NCBI GenBank assembly: GCA_947502765.1
Contig: CANNBA010000003.1
Coordinates: 1 to 64,000, forward strand
DNA length: 64,000 nt
Direction: 5' to 3'
From: BACL11 sp945865535
GTDB lineage: Bacteria > Bacteroidota > Bacteroidia > Flavobacteriales > BACL11
The notes under the pieces are model-generated. The model was not told the DNA's origin, did not search any database, and saw only the letters and a list, made by a program, of their open reading frames with translations. The position numbers and the translations under genes are program-made. Below are positions 42,726-51,441 of this stretch, one piece after another (position 1 is the first letter of the stretch; each line of letters begins with the position of its first letter).

Positions 42726-44372
42726 TTATTGCTTTTTAATAGCAATATAAAATAAGTCTGTCCTTATCTGAAAAGCGCCCCTGTCAAAACTACCTAAATC
42801 TATTTCCGTTAGCTCATTAGTAGGATAAATCCAAAAATCATCTTTTCCAGTATTAATTAATACAGGCATGTCAAAACTATCAATTGCATTCCACTTACAC
42901 ACCAAAGTAGTATTTCTTCCCTCTTTTTGCAAACTATACTCTAGCTCAGGTATCTCTTTCTGTTTTAAATATTGATTGAAGAAATCAGTAAAATCTTTAC
43001 CACTTTTATTATTGATGTAGTCAATTATATCTTGGCCATCAATAGTTTGATGTTTAAAGTCATTGGCAATCCCTTTTATAATCTCAAACCAAAGTTTATC
43101 GTCTTCAATTAAAGATCTTAAGGTATGTAACATTAAAGATCCTTTAGAATACATATCAGAACTACCCTCTTTATTTACATGGTAAGGGCCTACAATCGGT
43201 TTGTCATTTCTTACACTTGGTTTTTGATTATTTACATAACTTAACATAGCATCATAACCATGCATACACTCCACATATAAAGCCTCAGAATAAGTACAAA
43301 CCCCCTCATGAACCCACATATCTGCTATATCGTTTGTTGTAATAGAATTTCCCCACCACTCATGTCCAGATTCATGCACAATAATATAATCAAAATCTAA
43401 ATTATCAATAAAGCGAACGTTTCCATGATAGCCTGGTAAATAATTATTTCCATAAGCAATTGCTGATTGATGTTCCATACCCAAATAAGGAGTTTCTACA
43501 AGGGCATAACCATCTTTCCAGAAAGGATAAGCGCCAAAATAATTTTCAAAACACTTCATCATTGGTTTTACTTGCTCAAAATGTGCTTTAGCTTTTTTCT
43601 CATTACCATTTAACACATAGTAGTCAAGTCTTAAAGTATCATTATCAGAAATATAATTATCGGAAAAATGAACATAGTCCACAATATTTAAAGTGACATT
43701 ATAGTTATTAATAGGATAAGAAACAAACCACTCACTCACATTCATCCAAGAATTAAAATACTGATTCCAAACTAATGTATCACTCCTTAAATCACCATTT
43801 GCTACAATCTTTAAAGGAGATCGAGCAGCAACTTTTATGCGCATGCTATCAGGCTCATCCGACTGATGATCTTTATTAGGCCACCATACACTTGCGCCTA
43901 AACCCTGACAAGAAACACCAATCCATGGCTTATCATTTTTGTCTTTTTTCCAAGAAAAACCACCATCCCAAGGAGGATTTACTGCTTCTCTAGGATAGCC
44001 CCCATACCAAACTTTTATACTAGCCTGCTCTCCTTTTTTTATTTCACGATTAAAATAAATATAAACAGCATCAGATTCTCTAGCAAATTCCAGTTGAGTT
44101 CCCTCAAACTCTACAAGTAGCACCTCCATATTAAAAGCTAAATCAATCTGAAACCAATTAAAATTAGATAAGGCTGTAAAATGTATCGTATTGCTGGAGC
44201 GTTCAATTGATTTTTCCTGCTCATCAATAGCAACATCTAAATCATAAAATGTAACATCATAACAAGTTCTAATAGGAGTAAGATGCCCTCTTAAAGAATC
44301 TATTCTAGTATGTTCTTGAGAAAAAACTAATGTTGAATTTATTAATGACAATAAAACACATAACCTTCTCAT
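42726..44372 (-). CDS. M1-family metallopeptidase (aminopeptidase N-like)
   Basis: The protein has 548 residues with a signal peptide (MRRLCVLLSLINSTLVFSQ). The catalytic zinc motif is HESGHEWWG, with the third ligand Glu 18 residues later in MWVHEG. The substrate-recognition segment YLGMEHQSAIAYG is the GxMEN-type motif with H in place of N. It is shorter than full PepN (about 870) and resembles the compact Bacteroidota M1 group. It is exported and trims N-terminal residues from peptides. It follows a lipoprotein gene by 21 bases in the same direction. Confidence 0.9.
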   Translation of the reverse strand: MRRLCVLLSLINSTLVFSQEHTRIDSLRGHLTPIRTCYDVTFYDLDVAIDEQEKSIERSSNTIHFTALSNFNWFQIDLAFNMEVLLVEFEGTQLEFARESDAVYIYFNREIKKGEQASIKVWYGGYPREAVNPPWDGGFSWKKDKNDKPWIGVSCQGLGASVWWPNKDHQSDEPDSMRIKVAARSPLKIVANGDLRSDTLVWNQYFNSWMNVSEWFVSYPINNYNVTLNIVDYVHFSDNYISDNDTLRLDYYVLNGNEKKAKAHFEQVKPMMKCFENYFGAYPFWKDGYALVETPYLGMEHQSAIAYGNNYLPGYHGNVRFIDNLDFDYIIVHESGHEWWGNSITTNDIADMWVHEGVCTYSEALYVECMHGYDAMLSYVNNQKPSVRNDKPIVGPYHVNKEGSSDMYSKGSLMLHTLRSLIEDDKLWFEIIKGIANDFKHQTIDGQDIIDYINNKSGKDFTDFFNQYLKQKEIPELEYSLQKEGRNTTLVCKWNAIDSFDMPVLINTGKDDFWIYPTNELTEIDLGSFDRGAFQIRTDLFYIAIKKQ

Positions 44373-44393
44373 CTTAAAATGTATAAAGAAATA

Positions 44394-45092
44394 CTATCTA
44401 TCTAAAATTATAGAGCAATCTAATGATTCTTCACCTCCAATTATTGGTATCTCAAAAGAATATGTTAAATTCATAAAACCATTAGTTGATGAACTTATAA
44501 CACCATCTCCTTCAATATCAATATCCATTGGACCAAACCCCATATCAACAGATACTGTCTGATTAGGAACTGTTATATTACCATCATTATCAATAGTCCC
44601 ATTTACCTGAGTGTCACCAATTTCTATAAACAGGGAATTACCTCCAGCTCCTTGAATATTAAAAGTTTCAGGCAACTGGTCATTTAATGATATTGTAGTG
44701 CCAATTACTGGAACTGTATACTCTTCACAATCAGGTGTAATATTCCAAACCCCTTGAGCGATATCATAAGCAAAAACACAACTACCATCATCAGATGTTG
44801 CTAAAGAAGTATAATTCAAAGCATTAACATCTGTACATCCTAATATTGCTAATATACAAGAACCATCATCAATCGTTGCTAAAGGATTATAGTTACTAGC
44901 TGTTGGATATGTACAACCAAACACATCATAAATACAAGAACCATCATCAAAAGTTGCTGAAGGATTATAGTTACTAGCTGTTGAATATGTACAGCCATTT
45001 ATTACAGGAACTTCATCTTCTTTCTTACATGAAGAAACAGTAAATAATAACGCTAGCAAAAAAACAGTTGAAATTTTAAATATATTTTTCAT
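44394..45092 (-). CDS. Lipoprotein with three GCT..NY..A..DDGSC repeats
   Basis: The protein has 232 residues. The lipobox is FTVSSC with Cys22. Three tandem 26-residue modules follow at 33-53, 59-79 and 85-105, each GCT-x-x-x-A-x-NY-x-x-x-A-T-x-DDGSC. Such Cys- and Asp-rich modules are frequent in secreted Bacteroidota proteins, and calcium or disulfide stabilisation is likely. A lipocalin-like beta domain makes up the rest (TLNDQLPETFNIQGAGG is part of it). It is probably cell-surface or periplasmic. It is in one unit with the M1 peptidase. Confidence 0.85.
   Translation of the reverse strand: MKNIFKISTVFLLALLFTVSSCKKEDEVPVINGCTYSTASNYNPSATFDDGSCIYDVFGCTYPTASNYNPLATIDDGSCILAILGCTDVNALNYTSLATSDDGSCVFAYDIAQGVWNITPDCEEYTVPVIGTTISLNDQLPETFNIQGAGGNSLFIEIGDTQVNGTIDNDGNITVPNQTVSVDMGFGPMDIDIEGDGVISSSTNGFMNLTYSFEIPIIGGEESLDCSIILDR
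44778..44996 (-). repeat. Three 78-base tandem repeats in the lipoprotein gene
   Basis: Period 78 bases (26 codons), encoding the DDGSC modules. The first two are very similar and the third is more diverged. Confidence 0.85.
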
Positions 45093-45120
45093 TTTGATTC
45101 ATTTTTTGTTATTTAATAAA

Positions 45121-45150
45121 AAAAGTTGCCATCAAAGATAGCAACTTTTT
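45121..45150. terminator. Hairpin terminator between rpmB and the lipoprotein gene
   Basis: The stem AAAAGTTGC / GCAACTTTT has a T-run after it on both strands. It would end the rpmB transcript. Within the loop, the minus strand reads TATCTTTG (45133-45140), which may be the -7 box of the lipoprotein gene. Confidence 0.75.
45133..45140 (-). promoter_or_regulatory. Possible -7 box (TATCTTTG on the minus strand) inside the terminator loop
   Basis: It is an exact TAnnTTTG match, 40 bases before the lipoprotein ATG. No -33 TTG is seen at a fitting distance. Confidence 0.35.
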
Positions 45151-45173
45151 AATAATTACATATAATTTATTGA

Positions 45174-45413
45174 TTAAACAAGAATATACCCATTAGCTAT
45201 AGCTTTAGCTAAAACAGATGCGATACCATTTTTATCAATTGTTCTAATGGCATTTGCAGAAACTTTTAAGATCACAGTTTCTCCAGTTTCAGGAACAAAA
45301 AACTTTTTTGTTTGCAAATTAGGATAAAACTTTCTTTTAGTTTTATTCATGGCATGAGAAACATTATTTCCTACCATTACTTTCTTACCTGTTACTTGAC
45401 AAATTCTTGACAT
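45174..45413 (-). CDS. rpmB: 50S ribosomal protein L28
   Basis: The protein has 79 residues: MSRICQVTGKKVMVGNNVSHAMNKTKRKF is the standard L28 start, and the end is RTIDKNGIASVLAKA. It follows the pncC gene after 53 bases and has its own -7 box at 45434. In most Bacteroidota, rpmG and DUF4295 follow at once; here a terminator and two unrelated genes intervene. Confidence 0.95.
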   Translation of the reverse strand: MSRICQVTGKKVMVGNNVSHAMNKTKRKFYPNLQTKKFFVPETGETVILKVSANAIRTIDKNGIASVLAKAIANGYILV

Positions 45414-45433
45414 ATCTTCTTGATTTTGGGCTG

Positions 45434-45441
45434 CAAATATA
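45434..45441 (-). promoter_or_regulatory. -7 box (TATATTTG on the minus strand) for rpmB
   Basis: It is an exact TAnnTTTG match followed by CAGCCCAA, as at rpmG. No -33 TTG is seen 17-23 bases upstream. Confidence 0.55.
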
Positions 45442-45466
45442 CAATCTAAAATAAATATATTGAAGT

Positions 45467-45943
45467 TTATTGATTATTTTTTAATACTTCCATAAGAAAC
45501 TCCGCTCCGCTAATAACAGATTGACTTACAATACTTTCTCTATCCCCTAAAAATACAAAGCGTTTTGAAATAGTTTTTTCTTTAGATGAGATAGCAATAA
45601 AAACAGTACCAATAGGATTTAATTCACTTCCTCCTGTTGGCCCAGCATAACCACTTGTTGCAACTGAAAAATCAGCTGAAAATTTATTTCTAACTCCTTG
45701 TGCCATCTGCTGAACAACCTCTGCGCATACTTCTGTTTTTTCTTTTATTACTGATTTCGAAACCCCTAAATGGTTAATTTTTATATCATTTTGATATGCT
45801 ATTATTCCTCCTTTGAAAAAAGAAGAAGCTCCTGCAATAGAAGTAATTTTTGCAGCTAAAAGCCCCGCAGTGCAACTTTCAGCAGTTGCAATTGATACCT
45901 TTTTTTCAACACACAGATCATGAAGTTGCTGAAAAGGGTTCAT
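45467..45943 (-). CDS. CinA C-terminal domain protein (nicotinamide-nucleotide amidohydrolase, PncC type)
   Basis: The protein has 158 residues, only the CinA C-terminal (PncC) domain. The signature is SIATAESCTAGLLAAKITSIAGASSFFKGG (split here as SIATAESCTAGL and GASSFFKGG), then TSGYAGPTGG. It recycles nicotinamide mononucleotide to nicotinate mononucleotide. The N-terminal molybdopterin-binding domain of full CinA is absent. It overlaps the universal stress gene by one base. Confidence 0.88.
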   Translation of the reverse strand: MNPFQQLHDLCVEKKVSIATAESCTAGLLAAKITSIAGASSFFKGGIIAYQNDIKINHLGVSKSVIKEKTEVCAEVVQQMAQGVRNKFSADFSVATSGYAGPTGGSELNPIGTVFIAISSKEKTISKRFVFLGDRESIVSQSVISGAEFLMEVLKNNQ

Positions 45944-46815
45944 TAAAAGGCTGTTGTAGGACCTGTAATAAATCTTGATTCTTTTGGTCTTATACTCATT
46001 ATAGGAACCTCAGAATTATTAATAATATATCTAGCAGTATCACTTATAGTATTTGAAAATGACTCTTCATTTTTAGTCATTATCATTATTAAATCAGCAT
46101 CAAAACGTTTACCATACTCAAAAACAAAATCTCCTAGTGTTTGTTTCTTTTCTCCCTCAACTAATTCAGCCGTACATTTAACTCCTGCTTTGATAATAAA
46201 GTTTTTTACCTGATTGATGTTTTTAATTAATTTTGTTCTTACTGCTTGATTGTCTCGTAAAACAACAGATACCACTCTTATAGTTGCATTCCAATATCTT
46301 GCATACTCTAGGGCATAAGTTACTTTTTGTTTAGTTTCTTTTTCCAGATCTATTGGCAAAATAATATTCTCACATCCATTTCTATGATCTTTTCCTTTAA
46401 TCGTAATTACAGGACACTTTGATAATCTAACCACTCTCTCAGCATTAGATCCAATAATTTTACTTGATCTTCCTTGAGATCCATTTGTTCCCATAATAAT
46501 TAAATCAGCAGAAATCATCTCTGCAACCTCATTGATTTGCTCATAAATCTTACCTTTTGAAACCATAGTATCAACATGAATACCATGCTTTTTTGAATAC
46601 TCTAGGGCAATAGAATCTAGTTTTTCTTTAACCTTAACTTTTAATTCATCTGATGTATCATCTAAAAATAATGTTTGCATTATACTTTGTTCCTTAATAA
46701 CTGAAAGCAAAACAATAGCTGATTTTTTAATTTTTGCTAGATTAACGGCTTGACCAAGAGCAACCATTGATTGCTCGTAAAAATCTATAGGAACTAATAT
46801 TTTACTTGCTGACAT
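45943..46815 (-). CDS. Universal stress protein with two Usp domains
   Basis: The protein has 290 residues with tandem Usp folds (about 3-140 and 150-280). The first domain has ILVPIDFYEQSMVAL and the ATP-binding GTNGSQGRSSKIIGSNAERVV (pattern G-2x-G-9x-G(S/T)). The second has NIILPIDLEK at about 149, but its ATP loop is not conserved, so one domain probably binds nucleotide and the other may not. It is cytoplasmic and stress-linked. It is coupled to pncC. Confidence 0.88.
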   Translation of the reverse strand: MSASKILVPIDFYEQSMVALGQAVNLAKIKKSAIVLLSVIKEQSIMQTLFLDDTSDELKVKVKEKLDSIALEYSKKHGIHVDTMVSKGKIYEQINEVAEMISADLIIMGTNGSQGRSSKIIGSNAERVVRLSKCPVITIKGKDHRNGCENIILPIDLEKETKQKVTYALEYARYWNATIRVVSVVLRDNQAVRTKLIKNINQVKNFIIKAGVKCTAELVEGEKKQTLGDFVFEYGKRFDADLIMIMTKNEESFSNTISDTARYIINNSEVPIMSIRPKESRFITGPTTAF

Positions 46816-46829
46816 AAGATATATTTTAC

Positions 46830-46837
46830 TATGTTTG
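46830..46837 (+). promoter_or_regulatory. -7 box (TATGTTTG) with TTG at 46806 for the nucleoside phosphorylase
   Basis: It is an exact TAnnTTTG match with a 21-base spacer to TTG 46806-46808. It overlaps an upstream ATG at 46831 and therefore supports translation from 46861. Confidence 0.55.
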
Positions 46838-46860
46838 ACAATGCAAAATTACATATTTAT

Positions 46861-47724
46861 ATGAATAAAATAGCTGAGACAGAATTAATCCTTACACCTG
46901 AAAAGAAAATATACCATTTAAACTTATCAAAAGAAGAAATTGCAGATGATATACTATTAGTAGGGGATCCCGATAGAGTCAAACTAATATCTAGTAAATT
47001 TGATAAAATTGAACATAAAATTCAAAATAGAGAGTTTATAACACACACAGGAACCCTTAAGGGCAAACGCATCAGCGCAATATCTACAGGAATCGGAACT
47101 GATAATATTGATATTGTAATTAATGAATTAGATGCATTAGTAAATATAAATTTTGACACCCGAACAGTAAATACTAAGAAAAAATCATTAAACTTAATCC
47201 GGCTCGGAACTTCTGGAGCGCTACAAAAGAATATTGAAGTGGATACATTTTTAGCCTCATCTTTCGGTTTAGGATTTGATAATGTGGCCCATTTTTATTC
47301 TGAAACAGCAGTTATTGAAAAAGAAATGAGTAGATTATTTACAAATCATGCATCTTGGCCAAAAGAATTATCAACTCCATATATTGTAAAAGCATCTGAA
47401 AACTTATTCTCATTATTTGCTGATTTGCCAAGTGGAATAACTGCAACAGCTCCTGGATTTTATGGTCCACAAGGAAGAACGCTAAGGCTCAGTCCTTCAA
47501 TAGTAGACTTACACGAAAAAATAGGAAGTTTTACTACTAATAATCTTCAAATTACAAACTTTGAAATGGAAACCTCTGCCCTTTATTATTTAGGGCAAAC
47601 ATTGGGGCATAATACCCTTACAATTTGCGCTATAATTGGCAATAGGATAACTAAACAATACAGCAAAGATTATAAAAAAACGGTGGAGAAAATGATTGAT
47701 TTAGTACTTAAGAGGATCTGCTAA
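46861..47724 (+). CDS. Purine/uridine phosphorylase family protein
   Basis: The protein has 287 residues from the ATG at 46861. An ATG at 46831 in the same frame overlaps the -7 box and is not favoured. The PNP/UDP fold is shown by ILLVGDPDRVKLIS, STGIGTDNIDIV, RLGTSGALQKNI and FEMETSALYYLG. It cleaves nucleosides with phosphate for salvage. The FEMETS motif and nearby segments fit the uridine phosphorylase-like branch, but the base specificity is not certain. Confidence 0.85.
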   Translation: MNKIAETELILTPEKKIYHLNLSKEEIADDILLVGDPDRVKLISSKFDKIEHKIQNREFITHTGTLKGKRISAISTGIGTDNIDIVINELDALVNINFDTRTVNTKKKSLNLIRLGTSGALQKNIEVDTFLASSFGLGFDNVAHFYSETAVIEKEMSRLFTNHASWPKELSTPYIVKASENLFSLFADLPSGITATAPGFYGPQGRTLRLSPSIVDLHEKIGSFTTNNLQITNFEMETSALYYLGQTLGHNTLTICAIIGNRITKQYSKDYKKTVEKMIDLVLKRIC

Positions 47725-47732
47725 AAAAAATA

Positions 47733-48140
47733 CTACACAAACTTCACTTTAAGTTTATTCATTACAACTTCTGGAGCAAAGCATGGTTTTCCGCTAGCTT
47801 TATTTACAAAAACTAAAACCACCTCACCAGTGTTTAACAAATCACCAGATTCATTAAAAGTTTCGTAATCAAAAATAATTTTAGCAGATGGCATTGTCTT
47901 CATTGTTGTTTTGATAGTGAGATGGTCATCATACAATCCAGGTTTTTTATACTTAATATTCAAATTCACCACTGGCAAAGCAAAACCCATGGCTTCAATC
48001 TCTTTATATGAAATTCCAAGAGAACGCAAAAGTTCTACTCTACCTACCTCATAGTATTGAGCATACACGCCATAATAAACAAAACCCATTTGATCTGTTT
48101 CACCATATCTAACTCTTAATTTTGTTTCAAAAGAATACAT
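47733..48140 (-). CDS. Acyl-CoA thioesterase (YbgC/FadM hotdog family)
   Basis: With the ATG at 48140 it has 135 residues. Longer forms from an ATG at 48155 or a TTG at 48188 overlap the divergent gene region and are less likely. The hotdog-fold motif RVRYGETDQMGFVYYGVYAQYYEVGRVEL contains the active-site Asp (RYGETDQMGFVYYG). It hydrolyses acyl-CoA thioesters; the chain length is unknown. It converges with the phosphorylase gene 9 bases away. Confidence 0.88.
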   Translation of the reverse strand: MYSFETKLRVRYGETDQMGFVYYGVYAQYYEVGRVELLRSLGISYKEIEAMGFALPVVNLNIKYKKPGLYDDHLTIKTTMKTMPSAKIIFDYETFNESGDLLNTGEVVLVFVNKASGKPCFAPEVVMNKLKVKFV

Positions 48141-48187
48141 GTTGCAATAATACATAAATACTCCAAAATGTGTAATATTGTAGCTCA

Positions 48188-48898
48188 ATGAAATTCAGAA
48201 ACTACACTATATATATAGTAGGATTATTATTAGTTGCCTGCTCCCCCACTTACACGCTACAATCATATAATGATGAGGTAATTGGAATTCAAGCCGGAGT
48301 TGATAGTACTATTTTAGCAATCATTACCCCTTATCAAGTTAAGATTGAAGATCAGATGAATGAAGTACTAACTTACACAAAAAATGATTTAGAAAAAGGA
48401 AAGCCCCAAAGTACCATTGGAAATTTTGTAACCGATTTATGCTTAAATTATGCTGATGCCCATATCTGCTTAATGAATAATGGAGGACTCCGAACAACTA
48501 TTAGTAAAGGAGAAATAACAAGAGGAAAACTGTATGAATTAATGCCTTTTGAAAATGAGTTAGTAGTGTTAGAATTAAATAAAGATGATTATATAGGCTT
48601 ACTTAATTATATTGGCAGTAGAGGTGGCGAACCATTTTCAGGAATTACTATCGCTATTAATAAAGATGGGAAAATCCTTAGTAATTCATGGCCTGTTAAT
48701 TTTGAAAAAGGAGAGAAAGTAAGAGTACTTACTTCTGATTACCTTGCCAATGGAGGAGATGAAATGAGTTTTTTTCATGAAAAGGAGCAGCAGAAAGTTG
48801 GTCTAAAATTGAGAGATGCAATAATTGACTATTGCAGCAAAACAGATACTATTGATGTCCAGCTTGATAATAGAATTAAAATCTTAGAAAATGAGTAA
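48188..48898 (+). CDS. 5'-nucleotidase C-terminal domain lipoprotein
   Basis: The protein has 236 residues. The signal is MKFRNYTIYIVGLLLVACSP with lipobox Cys18. The remainder matches the 5'-nucleotidase C-terminal substrate-binding domain: STIGNFVTDLCLNYADAHIC, MNNGGLRTTISKGEITRGKLYELMPF and ANGGDEMSFF. The catalytic metallophosphatase domain is not in this protein; it is the next gene, which overlaps by 8 bases. The pair probably forms one exported nucleotidase made from two chains. Confidence 0.88.
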   Translation: MKFRNYTIYIVGLLLVACSPTYTLQSYNDEVIGIQAGVDSTILAIITPYQVKIEDQMNEVLTYTKNDLEKGKPQSTIGNFVTDLCLNYADAHICLMNNGGLRTTISKGEITRGKLYELMPFENELVVLELNKDDYIGLLNYIGSRGGEPFSGITIAINKDGKILSNSWPVNFEKGEKVRVLTSDYLANGGDEMSFFHEKEQQKVGLKLRDAIIDYCSKTDTIDVQLDNRIKILENE

Positions 48899-49814
48899 TA
48901 GAAGAGATTTTATCAAAAAAAGCGGTTTAGGAGTTTTAGGACTGTCATTGCTGCCCCAAATTTCATTTGGGAGACAAGGTGATGTAAAAATCACCATTTT
49001 GCATACAAATGATATGCACAGTCACATCCATTCTTTTACAAGTGGAAGGAACAAAGGACTGGGTGGAATGGCACAAAGAGCTGAACTTATTAAGTCCATA
49101 AGAGCACAAGAAGAGCATGTATTATTATTAGATGCAGGAGATATTTTTCAAGGAACACCCTATTTTAATTTTTATGGTGGTGAATTAGAATTCAAACTAA
49201 TGAGTGAAATGAAATATGATGCAGCAACTTTAGGCAATCATGATTTTGATAATGGTCTGGAAGGATTTGCCAAACAATTGCCTCACGCCAACTTTCCATT
49301 TTTAATTGCAAACTATGATTTCACTGACACTATACTAAAAGATAAATTCAAGCCTTTTAAAGTATTCAATAAAGGAGGAATTAAAATAGGAGTATTTGGT
49401 ATTGGCATAGAGCTTGATGGCTTAGTGCCTAAGAATCTTTATGGAAATACTATTTATCAAGATCCTATTGAAAAAGCAAATCATTATGCTTCTTTATTAA
49501 AAAAGAAAGAAAAGTGTGACTTAGTAATCTGTCTTTCTCATTTAGGATTAAAATACGATACAAATGAGATGTCAGACATGATATTTGCAAGCCAAACCCA
49601 TGATATTGATTTGATTATAGGAGGGCATACTCATACCTTCCTTAAAAAACCAGTTAGCACGCTAAATTTAGACAAAAAAGAAGTGCTCATTAACCAAGTC
49701 GGCTGGGCGGGAATTAATCTTGGCAAAATGGATTTTCATTTTAGCCAAAATGGAGGTGTAAAAAAAGTTCTTAGTAGTTCAATATTTGTTAAAAACAATA
49801 CAGAAAATGCTTAA
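48891..49814 (+). CDS. Exported metallophosphatase (5'-nucleotidase N-terminal domain)
   Basis: The protein has 307 residues. The N-terminus SNRRDFIKKSGLGVLGLSLL is a Tat-type signal with twin arginines. The calcineurin-like metal motifs are HTNDMHSH, DAGDIFQGTPYF, TLGNHDFDNG and GGHTHTF, which bind two metals. It hydrolyses nucleotides or UDP-sugars in the periplasm. It lacks the C-terminal binding domain, which the upstream overlapping gene supplies. The domain order on the chromosome is C-domain then N-domain, opposite to the single-chain enzyme. Confidence 0.9.
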   Translation: MSNRRDFIKKSGLGVLGLSLLPQISFGRQGDVKITILHTNDMHSHIHSFTSGRNKGLGGMAQRAELIKSIRAQEEHVLLLDAGDIFQGTPYFNFYGGELEFKLMSEMKYDAATLGNHDFDNGLEGFAKQLPHANFPFLIANYDFTDTILKDKFKPFKVFNKGGIKIGVFGIGIELDGLVPKNLYGNTIYQDPIEKANHYASLLKKKEKCDLVICLSHLGLKYDTNEMSDMIFASQTHDIDLIIGGHTHTFLKKPVSTLNLDKKEVLINQVGWAGINLGKMDFHFSQNGGVKKVLSSSIFVKNNTENA

Positions 49815-50003
49815 AACACTAGTTTTTGATTGATTGTAAATATCTTTTCCTATCTAGTAAAATATACCTGTAAAAAAAAAATTAAAGTCAAGTCTTGATT
49901 TTCTTTTATATTAACAATAACTTCTTCATATTTGCTAACACCAAAGCAAAAAAAAAAAACAAACAATCAATTAAATCACTAAAAGCTAAACTAGAACCAC
50001 AAA

Positions 50004-51437
50004 ATGCCAGAAAAAAGTTATCAAGAAATTTGGAATAACTGTCTTAATATAATAAGAGATAATGTTACAGCACAGAACTTTAAAACTTGGTTTAAGCCAA
50101 TTAAAGCTGTTGCTATTAACAAACAAATTCTGACAATTCAAGTGCCTAGTCAATTTTTTTACGAATGGCTTGAAAATAATTACATCACTTTAATAAAGAA
50201 AACGCTAAAAAGAGAACTTGGGAAAGATGCAAAATTAGAATACAACATTTTATTAGACAATCCTGGAGCTAAAAAACCTTATGTGACTAAGATCCCTAGT
50301 AGCGGACAGGAAGCTTTAACTAACAACCCTGTGAGTATTCCTATGGATATGAGTAGTGGCTCTGCAATCAGAAATCCTTTTATTATACCTGGTTTACAAA
50401 AAATAAACATCAACCCTCAATTAAACGAATCCTACACTTTTGATGCCTTTATTGAAGGAGACTGTAACAGATTAGCGCGTTCAGCAGGATATGCTGTATC
50501 ACAAAATCCTGGAGGAACATCATTTAATCCACTATTTATTTATGGAAGTGGAGGTTTAGGAAAAACGCACTTAGCAAATGCTATTGGTATTGAGGTAAAA
50601 AACGAACACCCAGAAAAGATAGTTTTATATGTTTCCGCTGATAAATTCCAAACCCAATTTGTGGATGCTATAATGGACAACAAAAAAAATGACTTTGTTC
50701 ATTTTTATCAATCAATTGATGTGTTGATTATTGATGATGTACAATTCTTATGTGGAAAAGAAAAAACACAAGATGTTTTCTTCCATATTTTTAATCATCT
50801 GCATCAAAATAAAAAACAAGTCATCTTAACTTCTGACAAAGCTCCTGTAGATATAGTGGGCATGGAACAAAGACTCTTATCTCGTTTTAAATGGGGATTA
50901 TCAGCTGATTTACAATCACCCGACTTGGAAACACGTTTGGCTATTTTGAAGAAAAAAATCAAACAAGATGGTATTGAGATCCCTTATGAGGTTGTAGAAT
51001 ATATTGCTTACTCCATCACTTCAAATGTAAGAGAACTAGAAGGAGCTTTAATTTCACTTTTAGCACAATCTTCACTAAACAAGAAAGAAATCACTATTGA
51101 TTTAGCAAAAAATATGCTCGATAAATTTGTTAAAAATACTGTTAGAGAAGTGTCTATTGACTTTATCCAAAAAGTTATTTGCGATTATTTTGACATTCCT
51201 ATTGAGACCATGAAATCAAAAACAAGAAAGAGAGAAATTGTACAGTGCAGACAATTAGCAATGTATTTTTCTAAGCAAATGACAAAAAACTCATTAGCTA
51301 TGATAGGAAAACACTGTGGAAACAAAGATCATGCTACTGTATTACACGCTTGTAAAACGGTAAACAACTTAGCCGATACCGACAAACGCTTCAAAGGATA
51401 CCTAGTTGATATTGAAAAGAAACTAAGCCTTTCTTAA
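50004..51437 (+). CDS. dnaA: Chromosomal replication initiator DnaA
   Basis: The protein has 477 residues with all four domains. Domain I begins YQEIWNNCLNIIRDNVTAQNFKTWF. The AAA+ Walker A is GSGGLGKTHLANAIG (about 178-192), Walker B is VLIIDDVQFL, and the sensor/arginine-finger region includes MEQRLLSRFKWGL. Domain IV has the DnaA box-binding signature CGNKDHATVLHACKTV near the C-terminus. The 189 bases upstream are AT-rich, but I find no DnaA-box cluster. The next gene is a phosphatase 4 bases later, the order usual in Flavobacteriia. Confidence 0.96.
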   Translation: MPEKSYQEIWNNCLNIIRDNVTAQNFKTWFKPIKAVAINKQILTIQVPSQFFYEWLENNYITLIKKTLKRELGKDAKLEYNILLDNPGAKKPYVTKIPSSGQEALTNNPVSIPMDMSSGSAIRNPFIIPGLQKININPQLNESYTFDAFIEGDCNRLARSAGYAVSQNPGGTSFNPLFIYGSGGLGKTHLANAIGIEVKNEHPEKIVLYVSADKFQTQFVDAIMDNKKNDFVHFYQSIDVLIIDDVQFLCGKEKTQDVFFHIFNHLHQNKKQVILTSDKAPVDIVGMEQRLLSRFKWGLSADLQSPDLETRLAILKKKIKQDGIEIPYEVVEYIAYSITSNVRELEGALISLLAQSSLNKKEITIDLAKNMLDKFVKNTVREVSIDFIQKVICDYFDIPIETMKSKTRKREIVQCRQLAMYFSKQMTKNSLAMIGKHCGNKDHATVLHACKTVNNLADTDKRFKGYLVDIEKKLSLS

Positions 51438-51441
51438 AAAC

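Noticed and set aside
46831..46860. Upstream ATG for the nucleoside phosphorylase
   Set aside because: It overlaps the -7 box; the ATG at 46861 is preferred.
49815..50003. Possible oriC upstream of dnaA
   Set aside because: The 189 bases are AT-rich with a 12-A run and a small inverted repeat (TCAAG/CTTGA), but I find no cluster of TTATNCACA boxes, so I do not call an origin.
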